DNA from: Variovorax sp. MHTC-1 | GTDB taxonomy: Bacteria; Pseudomonadota; Gammaproteobacteria; Burkholderiales; Burkholderiaceae_C | Length of the DNA: 46,383 bases | Direction of reading: 5' to 3' | NCBI RefSeq assembly: GCF_003984645.1 | Contig: NZ_RWKI01000026.1 | Coordinates: 1-46,383 of the forward strand | Shown: piece by piece, positions 1 to 6,980 of the stretch | Numbering within the stretch: the stretch's first letter is position 1 | Layout of the letters: every line of letters starts with the position of its first letter | Made by a program: the position numbers and the translations under genes | Notes under the pieces: generated by a model | Database searches by the model: none | Seen by the model: only the letters and a program-made list of their open reading frames with translations | What the model was told of the DNA's origin: nothing

Positions 1-174
1 TTCGCGCTGCTCGGGTGCGAAGAGCGAGTGGTCGACGAGTTCGGCACGCGGCAGGCGCACGCCGCGGATGCTGATGAAATCGGTCGGTGGCTGGAATCGC
101 GCTTCCAGCAATGCGCCGGCCAAAGGCTGCTCGAATACCGGGGGATGCAGCGGAAAAGAAAGCACGGCAGACAT
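1..174 (-). CDS. Unidentified protein, 5' part only
   Basis: The first 58 codons of a minus-strand gene are visible; the rest lies beyond the left edge. The start is the ATG at 172-174, preceded by a near-perfect AGGAGG at optimal spacing (about 182-187), so the gene is very likely real. The N-terminus reads MSAVLSFPLHPPVFEQPLAG and shows no signal peptide or membrane segment. I do not recognise the family from this fragment. A 26-bp dyad 49 bp upstream (223-248) suggests that transcription is controlled by a dimeric repressor or activator. Confidence 0.7.
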   Translation of the reverse strand, partial: MSAVLSFPLHPPVFEQPLAGALLEARFQPPTDFISIRGVRLPRAELVDHSLFAPEQRE

Positions 175-222
175 GGCACAACCTCCTGCGGACGCAGCGT
201 CAAGGAGACGCCTTATTTGAAT

Positions 223-248
223 CCTTAGGTGTTAAATGTAACCTCAGG
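223..248. promoter_or_regulatory. Operator-like dyad upstream of the partial gene
   Basis: The sequence reads CCTnAGGT-N10-ACCTnAGG, so seven of eight outer positions pair. It lies 49 bp upstream of the start at 174, in an AT-richer patch. Its size and symmetry fit a TetR- or GntR-type operator, but no regulator gene is beside it in this window. It could also be chance. Confidence 0.3.
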
Positions 249-330
249 TCTCAGCGCTGTGACAACTTTTTTACGCGTTTGATGACCCGCGGGATGGCCT
301 GTCAGCCGCGTCTTGCTGCGGCCCCAGGCG

Positions 331-1518
331 CTACTTCGAGAGCAGCCGCATGGCCTCTTCGAGGCCCTTGAGAGTAAGCGGATACATGCGGTTCGACACG
401 AGTTGTTGCATCACGGCAATACTTTGCCGGTACTGCCACACGCCCTGCGGCTCCGGGTTGATCCACGCGAACTTCGGGAAAGCGTGGGTCAGCCGCTGGA
501 TCCATTCGGCGCCGGCTTCCTCGTTGTTGTATTCGACGCTGCCGCCCGGCTGCAGGATTTCGTAGGGGCTCATGGTCGCGTCGCCGACGAAGACCAGCTT
601 GTAGTCCTTGTTGTACTTGCGAATGATGTCCCAGGTGGCGAACTTCTCGGAAAAGCGGCGCCGGTTGTTCTTCCACATGAAGTCGTAGACGCAGTTGTGG
701 AAGTAATAGAACTCGAGGTGCTTGAACTCCGTCTTGACAGCCGAGAACAGCTCCTCGACACGCTGGATGTGCTCGTCCATCGTGCCGCCGACGTCCATCA
801 GCAGCAACACCTTGACGTTGTTGTGGCGCTCGGGCCGCATCTTGATGTCGAGGTAGCCGGCGTTGGCCGCCGTCGAGCGGATCGTATCGTCGAGATCCAG
901 CTCGTCCTCGTGGCCCTCGCGCGCGAACTTGCGCAGCCGCCGGAGCGCGATCTTGATGTTGCGCGTGCCGAGTTCCTGGCTGTCGTCGTAGTCCTTGTAG
1001 GCGCGCTGGTCCCACACCTTGACCGCGCTCTTGTTCTTGCCCGCGCCGCCGATGCGGATCCCCTGCGGGTTGTAGCCGCCGTGGCCGAAGGGCGAGGTGC
1101 CGCCGGTGCCGATCCACTTGCTGCCGCCTTCGTGGCGCTCCTTCTGCTCCTCGAAGCGCTTCTTGAGCGTTTCCATGAGCTCGTCCCAGCCCATCTTCTC
1201 GATCTTGGCTTTCTCCTCGGCCGTGAACTCGCGCTCCAGCGTCTTGCGCAGCCAGTCGAGCGGCACTTCCTTTGTGAAGTCGGTCACCAGGTCGACGCCC
1301 TTGAAGTAGGCGGCGAAGGCGCGGTCGAACTTGTCGTAGTGCTTCTCGTCCTTCACCAGCGCGGTGCGCGAGAGATAGTAGAAGTCGTCGAGACCGAAGG
1401 CGTCGTCGGAGTTCGGCCCGACCACGTCGGCCTGCAGCGCTTCGAGCAGCGTCAGGTATTCCTTGACCGAGACCGGCAGCTTCGCCGAGCGCAGGGTGTA
1501 GAAGAAGTCGATCAGCAT
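331..1518 (-). CDS. VWA domain-containing CoxE-like protein
   Basis: This 395-residue cytoplasmic protein has the layout of the CoxE/DUF58-like VWA proteins that work with MoxR ATPases in maturation or chaperone roles. The N-terminal 130 residues are helical and charged. The C-terminal half is a von Willebrand A domain that begins at VLLLMDVGGTMD (residues 238-248). The MIDAS motif is degenerate: the usual DxSxS reads D242-V-G-G-T, so one serine is glycine and the other threonine, which may weaken metal binding. The start at 1518 has AAGGAG upstream, and the gene follows the GNAT gene after 6 bp. A MoxR ATPase gene lies in the same operon at 2380-3222, which supports the pairing. The client protein is unknown; the divergent cytochrome c4 gene is the nearest candidate. 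Confidence 0.88.
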   Translation of the reverse strand: MLIDFFYTLRSAKLPVSVKEYLTLLEALQADVVGPNSDDAFGLDDFYYLSRTALVKDEKHYDKFDRAFAAYFKGVDLVTDFTKEVPLDWLRKTLEREFTAEEKAKIEKMGWDELMETLKKRFEEQKERHEGGSKWIGTGGTSPFGHGGYNPQGIRIGGAGKNKSAVKVWDQRAYKDYDDSQELGTRNIKIALRRLRKFAREGHEDELDLDDTIRSTAANAGYLDIKMRPERHNNVKVLLLMDVGGTMDEHIQRVEELFSAVKTEFKHLEFYYFHNCVYDFMWKNNRRRFSEKFATWDIIRKYNKDYKLVFVGDATMSPYEILQPGGSVEYNNEEAGAEWIQRLTHAFPKFAWINPEPQGVWQYRQSIAVMQQLVSNRMYPLTLKGLEEAMRLLSK

Positions 1519-1524
1519 GGCGCA

Positions 1525-2133
1525 TCACTCCTTGGGTTCGGGACGCGGCTTGTCCAGCAGATAGAGCAACTGGGCCCGCACCTCGGGCCACTCGCCCGAT
1601 CGCAAGCTGTACATCACCGTGTCGCGGATCGTGCCGTCGCGGCGTAGGGCATGGCCGCGGATCACGCCGTCCTTCCTGGCGCCGAGACGCTCGATGGCGC
1701 GCTGCGACGCATGGTTGAAATTGTCCGTGCGCCAGCCGACCACGTGGCAGCCGAGGGTATCGAAGGCGTGCGTCATCATCAGCAGCTTGCAGGTGGTGTT
1801 GACGTGCGTGCGCTGGCAGCGCCCGGCGTACCAGGTGTAGCCGATCTCGACGCGCTTCACCGCGGGCAGGATGTCGTGAAAGCTGGTGGAGCCGAGCACC
1901 GCGCCGCTCGCTTCGTCGGTCACAGCGAAGGCGAAGCGGTTGCCGGCCTCGCGCATCTGCAGCGCAGCCTCGATGTAGCTGCGCGTGTCCTGCGGCTCGG
2001 GCACGGAGGTCACGCGAATCTTCCACAGCTCGCCGTCGGCCGCTGCCGCGCGCAGGCCCTCTTCGTGTTCCAGCGCGAGCGGCACCAGGGCGATGCCGCG
2101 CGACCTGAGCGTGACGGGCTCTACGAAAGCCAT
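1525..2133 (-). CDS. GNAT family N-acetyltransferase, RimJ/RimL type
   Basis: This 202-residue protein resembles acetyltransferase_3 (RimJ/RimL-like) enzymes, which move an acetyl group from acetyl-CoA to an amine. Typical features are an N-terminal strand with TLRSRGIALVPL, the central VLGSTSFHDI and EIGYTWYAGRC strands, and the C-terminal segment NHASQRAIERLGARKDG. In that last segment, asparagine followed by an (S/A)-x-R-x-x-x-x-L-G pattern is the family signature near the CoA site. The start lies one base past the stop of the small membrane protein gene, so the genes are translationally coupled. Its presence inside a MoxR/VWA operon is unusual; it could modify a client protein, but the substrate is not readable from sequence. 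Confidence 0.88.
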   Translation of the reverse strand: MAFVEPVTLRSRGIALVPLALEHEEGLRAAAADGELWKIRVTSVPEPQDTRSYIEAALQMREAGNRFAFAVTDEASGAVLGSTSFHDILPAVKRVEIGYTWYAGRCQRTHVNTTCKLLMMTHAFDTLGCHVVGWRTDNFNHASQRAIERLGARKDGVIRGHALRRDGTIRDTVMYSLRSGEWPEVRAQLLYLLDKPRPEPKE

Positions 2134-2134
2134 G

Positions 2135-2383
2135 TCAGTCCCTCGGGGAGCCGTACTTGCGTGTGTACCAGGCGCGTGCGAGCTGCACGCCGCCGCCGCC
2201 GCCGAGGCCGATCAACAGGATGCCGAAGATGGCGCTGTTGCTGTATCCGCCGGCGCCGAAGGCGTCGAAGCCCAGCGCCAGGCCGAGCCAGCGGCCCAGC
2301 AGGGCGCCCACCACGAACAGCACTGCCTGAGCCAGGCCAAGCAGGAGCAACTGGCGAGTGGGATGCCGGCCGCTTTCGCTCAT
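2135..2383 (-). CDS. Small two-helix membrane protein
   Basis: This 82-residue protein has two hydrophobic segments. The first is around residues 12-37 (LLLLGLAQAVLFVVGALLG) and the second around 50-66 (SAIFGILLIGLGGGGGV). A basic tail ARAWYTRKYG follows. It starts on the ATGA that overlaps the MoxR gene's stop codon and ends one base before the GNAT start, so its place in the operon is secure. I do not recognise a named family. An inner-membrane anchor or partner for the MoxR/VWA pair is possible but unproven. Confidence 0.75.
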   Translation of the reverse strand: MSESGRHPTRQLLLLGLAQAVLFVVGALLGRWLGLALGFDAFGAGGYSNSAIFGILLIGLGGGGGVQLARAWYTRKYGSPRD

Positions 2384-3222
2384 CGGTTGTGCCGCTGCAT
2401 GAAGACGAGCTTCTCGAACAGCGTCACGTCCTGCTCGTTCTTGAGCAGCGCGCCGACCAGCGGCGGCACCGCGACCTTGTCGTCCTTGCTCTGCAGCGCT
2501 TCGAGAGGAATGTCTTCGGCCACCAGCAGCTTGAGCCAGTCGAGCAACTCGGAGGTCGAAGGCTTCTTCTTCAGGCCGGGCAGGTTGCGCACGTCGTAGA
2601 AGGTCTTCATGGCCGAGGCCAGCAGCTCCTGCTTGAGGCCGGGGAAGTGCACCGCGACGATGCTCTTCATCGTGTCCGGATCGGGGAACTTGATGTAGTG
2701 GAAGAAGCAGCGGCGCAGGAAGGCGTCGGGCAGCTCCTTCTCGTTGTTGGAGGTGATGAAGACCACCGGCCGATGCTTGGCGCGGACCAGCTCGCGCGTC
2801 TCGTAGCAGTAGAACTCCATGCGGTCGATCTCGCGCAGAAGGTCGTTCGGGAATTCGATGTCGGCCTTGTCGATCTCGTCGATCAGCAGCGCCACCGGCT
2901 CGTCGGAGGTGAAGGCCTGCCACAGCACGCCCTTGACGATGTAGTTGTGGATGTCCTTCACGCGCTCGTCGCCGAGCTGCGAATCGCGCAGCCGGCTCAC
3001 CGCGTCGTATTCGTAGAGGCCCTGCTGGGCCTTGGTGGTCGACTTGATGTGCCACTGGAGCAGCGGCAGGTCGAGCGCCTGGGCCACTTCTTCCGCGAGC
3101 ATCGTCTTGCCGGTGCCGGGTTCGCCCTTGACGAGCAGGGGGCGCTTGAGCGTGATTGCGGCGTTGACCGCGAGCATCAGATCCTGTGTGGCGACGTAGT
3201 TGTCGGAACCCTTGAATTTCAT
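2380..3222 (-). CDS. MoxR-type AAA+ ATPase
   Basis: This 280-residue AAA+ ATPase belongs to the MoxR group, which remodels or inserts cofactors into partner proteins together with VWA-domain proteins. Walker A is GEPGTGKT (residues 33-40), Walker B is LLIDEIDKAD (about 113-122), and sensor 1 is VFITSNNEKELPD followed by the arginine-rich FLRRCFF. I chose the start MKFKGSDNYV at 3222, because MoxR relatives typically begin there. An in-frame ATG at 3264 would add 14 residues, and neither start has a clear ribosome binding site. The gene leads an operon with a membrane protein, a GNAT enzyme and a CoxE-like VWA protein. The divergent neighbour is a cytochrome c4 gene. Confidence 0.9.
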   Translation of the reverse strand: MKFKGSDNYVATQDLMLAVNAAITLKRPLLVKGEPGTGKTMLAEEVAQALDLPLLQWHIKSTTKAQQGLYEYDAVSRLRDSQLGDERVKDIHNYIVKGVLWQAFTSDEPVALLIDEIDKADIEFPNDLLREIDRMEFYCYETRELVRAKHRPVVFITSNNEKELPDAFLRRCFFHYIKFPDPDTMKSIVAVHFPGLKQELLASAMKTFYDVRNLPGLKKKPSTSELLDWLKLLVAEDIPLEALQSKDDKVAVPPLVGALLKNEQDVTLFEKLVFMQRHNR

Positions 3223-3317
3223 GAGTGGCGTGGAGCAGGGTGGATGAAAGGACACATCATTCATCTGCGTTGCGCAGCGCCCGAGGCTTCACGCTCAGGA
3301 CCGCGAAGGCCCCCGCA

Positions 3318-3323
3318 TATAAT
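3318..3323 (+). promoter_or_regulatory. Perfect TATAAT box upstream of the cytochrome c4 gene
   Basis: TATAAT occurs 48 bp before the start codon at 3371, in otherwise GC-rich DNA. No good TTGACA-like element sits 16-18 bp upstream, so this is a -10 candidate only. The AT-rich leader that follows fits a housekeeping-type promoter. Confidence 0.4.
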
Positions 3324-3370
3324 CAAAAGTTGATCTGAAATCTGTATCTCCACGAGATTGTGCGCGCAAA

Positions 3371-4054
3371 ATGAACAAGTTGTTGACCACGATGTTTGCC
3401 CTTGCTGTCGCTTGCGTGACGGTCTCGGCCCAGGCCCAGAAGATCACCGGCAATGCCGAAAACGGCTCGAAGAAGGTGGCGATGTGCGTGGGCTGCCACG
3501 GCATCATCGGCTACCAGGCCAGCTTTCCTGAAATCCACAAGGTCCCGATGATCGCGGGCCAGAGCGCCACCTACCTCGCGTCGGCGCTCGCCGCGTACAA
3601 GAGCGGCGACCGCAAGCACCCGACCATGCGCGCCATCGCCGACACGCTGAGCGAGCAGGACATTGCCGATCTCTCCGCCTACTACAGCCAGCTCGGTATG
3701 CAGGAAGGCGACGCGCCGCCGACCGCCGCCGCCAAGCAGCCGAGCGAGCGAATGCAGGCCCTGATCTCGCGCGACAAGGACAACACCTGCACCAAGTGCC
3801 ACGGCGTCGACTTCAACACGCCGAACGACGGCACGGTCGCCAAGCTCGCGGGCCAGCATGCCGACTATCTCTACGTGGCGCTCAAGTCGTACAAGACCGA
3901 CAAGAATCAGCAGATCGGCCGCTCCAACGGCGTGATGAGCGGCCAGGCCAAGAAGTTCAGCAATGCCGAGCTCAAGGAACTGTCCAGCTACATCAGCTCG
4001 CTGCCCGGCGAACTGAAGACGGTGCCGGAGTCGCGCATCCACCGCGCGAAGTAG
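3371..4054 (+). CDS. Periplasmic dihaem cytochrome c4
   Basis: This 227-residue protein has a Sec signal peptide (cleavage near AQA, residue 22) and two class I cytochrome c domains. Haem motifs are CVGCH (39-43) and CTKCH (140-144). The sixth ligands are probably Met86 (HPTM) and Met189 (NGVM). Length, domain spacing and the GYQASFPEIHKVP segment fit cytochrome c4, which passes electrons to terminal oxidases in the periplasm. The gene stands alone on the plus strand, ends in a strong terminator and is divergent from the MoxR/VWA operon. That spacing makes a maturation link possible but not shown. Confidence 0.93.
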   Translation: MNKLLTTMFALAVACVTVSAQAQKITGNAENGSKKVAMCVGCHGIIGYQASFPEIHKVPMIAGQSATYLASALAAYKSGDRKHPTMRAIADTLSEQDIADLSAYYSQLGMQEGDAPPTAAAKQPSERMQALISRDKDNTCTKCHGVDFNTPNDGTVAKLAGQHADYLYVALKSYKTDKNQQIGRSNGVMSGQAKKFSNAELKELSSYISSLPGELKTVPESRIHRAK

Positions 4055-4074
4055 GAAGCGCAAACCCCACAAGT

Positions 4075-4110
4075 ACAAAGCCCGCTTTCAGCGGGCTTTG
4101 TTTTTTCTTT
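4075..4110 (+). terminator. Rho-independent terminator of the cytochrome c4 gene
   Basis: A 12-bp perfect stem (ACAAAGCCCGCT / AGCGGGCTTTGT) with a 3-nt TTC loop is followed by TTTTTCTTT. It starts 20 bp after the cytochrome stop and reaches the last codon of convergent pcaG. The T-tract is on the plus-strand side only, so it mainly serves the cytochrome gene. Confidence 0.92.
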
Positions 4111-4714
4111 ATACGTCGAAGAAGACGGTCTCTCGCGGCCCTTGCATGTGGATGTCGAAGCGATAGCTCACGGCGCCGCCCGTTTCGCTGCGCTCGGCGA
4201 CCAGCGTCTTCCTGCGCTCGGCCGGCACGCTCGCGAGCACCTTGTCCTCGGCATTGGCCTTGGCCTCATCGCTGAAATAGATGCGCGTGAACGCGTGCAG
4301 CAGCATGCCGCGCATCAGCACGATCACATTGACGTGCGGCGCCTCGCCCGCCGCCTCGGCGCCGGGCTTGACGGTGTGGAAGACGAAGCGGTTCTGTGCA
4401 TCGGTGCCCGTACCGGCGCGGCCGAAGGCGCGGAAGCCGATGGCCTGCGCATCCTCTACCGACTTCGGATAGGCACCGGTGCCGTCGGCCTGGCTGATCT
4501 CGACCAAGGCGTCGTTGATGGGCTTGCCGTCGCCGTCGATCACGCGGCCTTCGATCCGGATGCGCTCGCCGCGCGCCCCGTCGAGCGCGAGCACCGCGTC
4601 GAAGGGCTGGTCGAAGTCGTAGCCGTACTGGGTGGCCGTGAGTCCGTAGGCGAAATAGGGGCCGACCGTCTGCGAGGGGGTCTGGCCGAAATTGGTTTCG
4701 AGTGCGCTCATCAT
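4109..4714 (-). CDS. pcaG: Protocatechuate 3,4-dioxygenase alpha subunit
   Basis: This subunit of protocatechuate 3,4-dioxygenase helps cleave the ring of protocatechuate between the two hydroxyls, giving 3-carboxy-cis,cis-muconate in the beta-ketoadipate pathway. The 201-residue protein has the PcaG signature TPSQTVGPYFAYGL near the N-terminus and an intradiol-type fold, but not the iron ligands, which sit in PcaH. The HVNVIVLMRGML segment corresponds to the region where PcaH carries its histidines. The start is one of two adjacent ATGs (4714 or 4711) with AGGAG about 8 bp upstream. The longer frame (MPTKRL...) runs into pcaH and is unlikely. It follows pcaH after 16 bp. Confidence 0.95.
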   Translation of the reverse strand: MMSALETNFGQTPSQTVGPYFAYGLTATQYGYDFDQPFDAVLALDGARGERIRIEGRVIDGDGKPINDALVEISQADGTGAYPKSVEDAQAIGFRAFGRAGTGTDAQNRFVFHTVKPGAEAAGEAPHVNVIVLMRGMLLHAFTRIYFSDEAKANAEDKVLASVPAERRKTLVAERSETGGAVSYRFDIHMQGPRETVFFDV

Positions 4715-4730
4715 GGTCGTGTCTCCTGGC

Positions 4731-5432
4731 TCAACGAGTTTCGAAAGGCGTTTCGTCGGCACCGCGCAGCACGATGTCGAACACGTAGCCGAGCGCGTAG
4801 CCTTCTTCCGTGACGTCGAGGCTGAAGTCCGAGATCAGCCGGTTGCGCACCTTCTCCGGCGTGCCGGTGATCATCGGGTCGTACTGCAGCAGCGGATCGC
4901 CGGGGAAATACATCTGCGTCACGAGGCGGCTCGCGAAGTGCTCGCCGAACAGCGACAGGTGGATGTGCTGCGGCCGCCAGGCGTTGGGATGGTTGCCCCA
5001 GGGGTAGGCGCCCGGCTTGATGGTGAGGAAGCGGTAGCGGCCCTCGTTGTCGGTCAGGCAGCGGCCGGCGCCGAGGAAGTTCGGGTCCAGCGGCGCGTCG
5101 TGCTGGTCGACCTTGTGCACGTAGCGGCCGGCCGCGTTCGCCTGCCACAGTTCGACCAGCGTGTTGCGCACCGGGCGGCGGCGCTCATCGAGCACCTGGC
5201 CGGTGAGGATCATGCGTTCGCCCAGCGGCTCGCCGTTCCTGCGCGCATTGCGCGTCAGGTCGTGGTCGAGCTCGCCGATGCCGCTGTGGCCGTAGACCGG
5301 CTGCTGCAGTTCGCCGAGCGAGGCTTTCAGCGGAATCAGCGGCTGCAGCGGCCCGCGCTTCGCGGTCGACTTGTAGCCGGAATAGACGTAGGAGGGATGG
5401 CTGGGCCAGTCGCGCGGCGTGATTGAGCTCAT
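4731..5432 (-). CDS. pcaH: Protocatechuate 3,4-dioxygenase beta subunit
   Basis: This 233-residue catalytic subunit of protocatechuate 3,4-dioxygenase binds Fe(III). The four expected ligands are visible: Tyr104 (in AGRYVHK), Tyr143 (in PGAYPWGNHPN), His156 and His158 (in RPQHIHLSLFG). The N-terminal helical region and the LxGQVLD start of the intradiol domain match the family. Length is normal. It forms an operon with pcaG and is divergent from pcaQ, the usual arrangement for a PcaQ-activated pair. The other pca genes (pcaB, pcaC, pcaD, pcaIJ) are not in this window. Confidence 0.96.
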   Translation of the reverse strand: MSSITPRDWPSHPSYVYSGYKSTAKRGPLQPLIPLKASLGELQQPVYGHSGIGELDHDLTRNARRNGEPLGERMILTGQVLDERRRPVRNTLVELWQANAAGRYVHKVDQHDAPLDPNFLGAGRCLTDNEGRYRFLTIKPGAYPWGNHPNAWRPQHIHLSLFGEHFASRLVTQMYFPGDPLLQYDPMITGTPEKVRNRLISDFSLDVTEEGYALGYVFDIVLRGADETPFETR

Positions 5433-5515
5433 GGATTCGTCTCCGGGATCGTGGGAATGAACTGAACTCTATTCATGCGCGTTGCTGATGTAAATTGACG
5501 TCCTGGCGATTTTTC

Positions 5516-5530
5516 ATAACCACCGGTAAT
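5516..5530. promoter_or_regulatory. PcaQ-like binding site between pcaH and pcaQ
   Basis: ATAACC-ACC-GGTAAT forms a dyad (AT-N-ACC-N3-GGT-N-AT). It resembles the ATAACC...GGTTAA box described for PcaQ in Sinorhizobium. It ends two bases before the pcaQ start codon and lies about 84-98 bp upstream of pcaH. Binding there could activate pcaHG and repress pcaQ. The match is by eye. Confidence 0.5.
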
Positions 5531-5532
5531 CT

Positions 5533-6501
5533 ATGACGGCCAGCTCCGAAGCCTTCGTCCGCGGCGTCCAGCTGCGGCATCTGCGCTGCCTGGTGGCGGT
5601 GGCGCAGGAGCGCCATCTGGCGCGGGCGGCGGAGCGCCTGGCCTTGAGCCAGCCGGCCGTATCGAAGACCCTGGCCGAGCTCGAAACCCTGGCCGGCGCC
5701 CGGCTGGTCGAGCGCGGCAGTGCCGGCCGGCGCGGCATCCAGGGCTTCACCGTGGCCGGGGAGCAGCTGCTGGCCCATGCGCTGCGCGTGCTGGAAGCGC
5801 TCGACGCCAGCGCCGAAGCGGTGATGCCGGCCTCGGGCACGCGCCCGCAGCGCCTGCGCATCGGCGCACTGCCGAGCGTCGCGCCGTCCCTGCTGCCCGC
5901 TGCGCTGGCGGCGCTGCGCGAGCGGCTGCCCGCCTTGCAGGTGCAGGTGCAAACCGGCGCCAACAGCCCGCTGCTCGACGCCCTGCGCGCCGGCGAGCTG
6001 GACCTGGTGGCCGGCCGCATGAGCGACCCGCAGCTGATGGCCGGGCTCACCTTCGAGCTGCTCTACACCGAGCCGCTGGCGCTGGTGGCGCGGCCCGGCC
6101 ATCCGCTCGCGGGCGGTGCACCTTCTGTGCAGGAGGTGCTGCGCCATCCGCTCGTGATCTACGGCGAGGGCACCATCCCGCGCCACCACACCGAGAGCTT
6201 TCTTTCCGGCCTGGGCCTGCGCCTGCCCCCCCATGTGACGCAGACGCTGGATCTCTCGGTGGCGCGCGCGCTGCTGATCCGCTCCGACGCCGTCTGGTTC
6301 ACGCCCGTCGGCGCCGCGCGCGACGACCTGGAGAGCGGCCAGCTGGTGCGGCTGGCCATCGACACCGCCGGCACCGACGAGCCGGTCGGGCTGCTGCTGC
6401 GCAGCGATGCCGAGCCGTCGGCCGCGCGGCAGATGTTGGTCGCGCTGCTGCGCGAGAGCGGCAAGGCGCAGTCGACTCAGTCGCGCGTGGCCCGCCGCTG
6501 A
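5533..6501 (+). CDS. pcaQ: LysR-type regulator of pca genes
   Basis: This 322-residue LysR-type regulator has a winged helix-turn-helix at about residues 14-75 (LRHLRCLVAVAQERHLARAA, then LSQPAVSKTLAELE). A substrate-binding domain of the PBP2 type follows, with the conserved GELDLVAGRM and PLALVARPGHPL segments. Next to pcaHG, with a PcaQ-like box between them, it is best read as PcaQ, which in rhizobia responds to beta-carboxymuconate and related pathway products. Residue-level similarity to PcaQ (ERHLARAAERL, SQPAVSKTL) supports the name. Its last 25 bp overlap the 3' end of the convergent DUF1841 gene. Confidence 0.88.
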   Translation: MTASSEAFVRGVQLRHLRCLVAVAQERHLARAAERLALSQPAVSKTLAELETLAGARLVERGSAGRRGIQGFTVAGEQLLAHALRVLEALDASAEAVMPASGTRPQRLRIGALPSVAPSLLPAALAALRERLPALQVQVQTGANSPLLDALRAGELDLVAGRMSDPQLMAGLTFELLYTEPLALVARPGHPLAGGAPSVQEVLRHPLVIYGEGTIPRHHTESFLSGLGLRLPPHVTQTLDLSVARALLIRSDAVWFTPVGAARDDLESGQLVRLAIDTAGTDEPVGLLLRSDAEPSAARQMLVALLRESGKAQSTQSRVARR

Positions 6502-6911
6502 ACGCAGGCCACGTAGGCCTCGCCATCGGGCGGCCGGCCGGCGCGTTGGCTCTCCCACATCATCCGGCCCAGGCATTCCATCGCCTCGTGGTGCGCATCG
6601 AGCAGCGAGTCGCGGCGCGCGGCCAGCAGCTCGACCGCCTGGCGGATGCCGCGCGGCTGGTCGATCGAGCACTGCTCGCTGATCGACAGGTGCATCGAGA
6701 GATGCAGGAAAGGGTTCTCGCGCCCGTCCGTGCCGTCGTAGACGCGCGCCACCGCGGCGTCGGCGTCGGCCAGGTCGGCGTGGTACTCGGGGTGTTCGTC
6801 GATCCAGCGGCTGGCGATGATTTCCAGCGCCTCCATCGGCAGGCCCTGGCGGCTCTTGGCGAAGACGTCGCAGAAGAAACGACGCACTTCCTCTTGGGAG
6901 GGATTGAACAT
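6477..6911 (-). CDS. DUF1841 family protein
   Basis: This 144-residue soluble protein matches the DUF1841 family found in beta- and gammaproteobacteria. Typical segments are MFNPSQEEVRRFFCDVFAK at the N-terminus, then NPFLHLSMHLSISEQCSIDQ, QAVELLAARRDS and AMECLGRMMWE. The function of the family is unknown. No RBS stands out. The gene is convergent with pcaQ, overlapping it by 25 bp, and divergent from the large cyclase gene. Confidence 0.88.
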   Translation of the reverse strand: MFNPSQEEVRRFFCDVFAKSRQGLPMEALEIIASRWIDEHPEYHADLADADAAVARVYDGTDGRENPFLHLSMHLSISEQCSIDQPRGIRQAVELLAARRDSLLDAHHEAMECLGRMMWESQRAGRPPDGEAYVACVQRRATRD

Positions 6912-6980
6912 GGGCCAAGGTTAGCAGCAGCAGGCTAGCCAGTGGCGCAAGGGCGCGAAGTGGCGCAGCATCGGGCTGCG

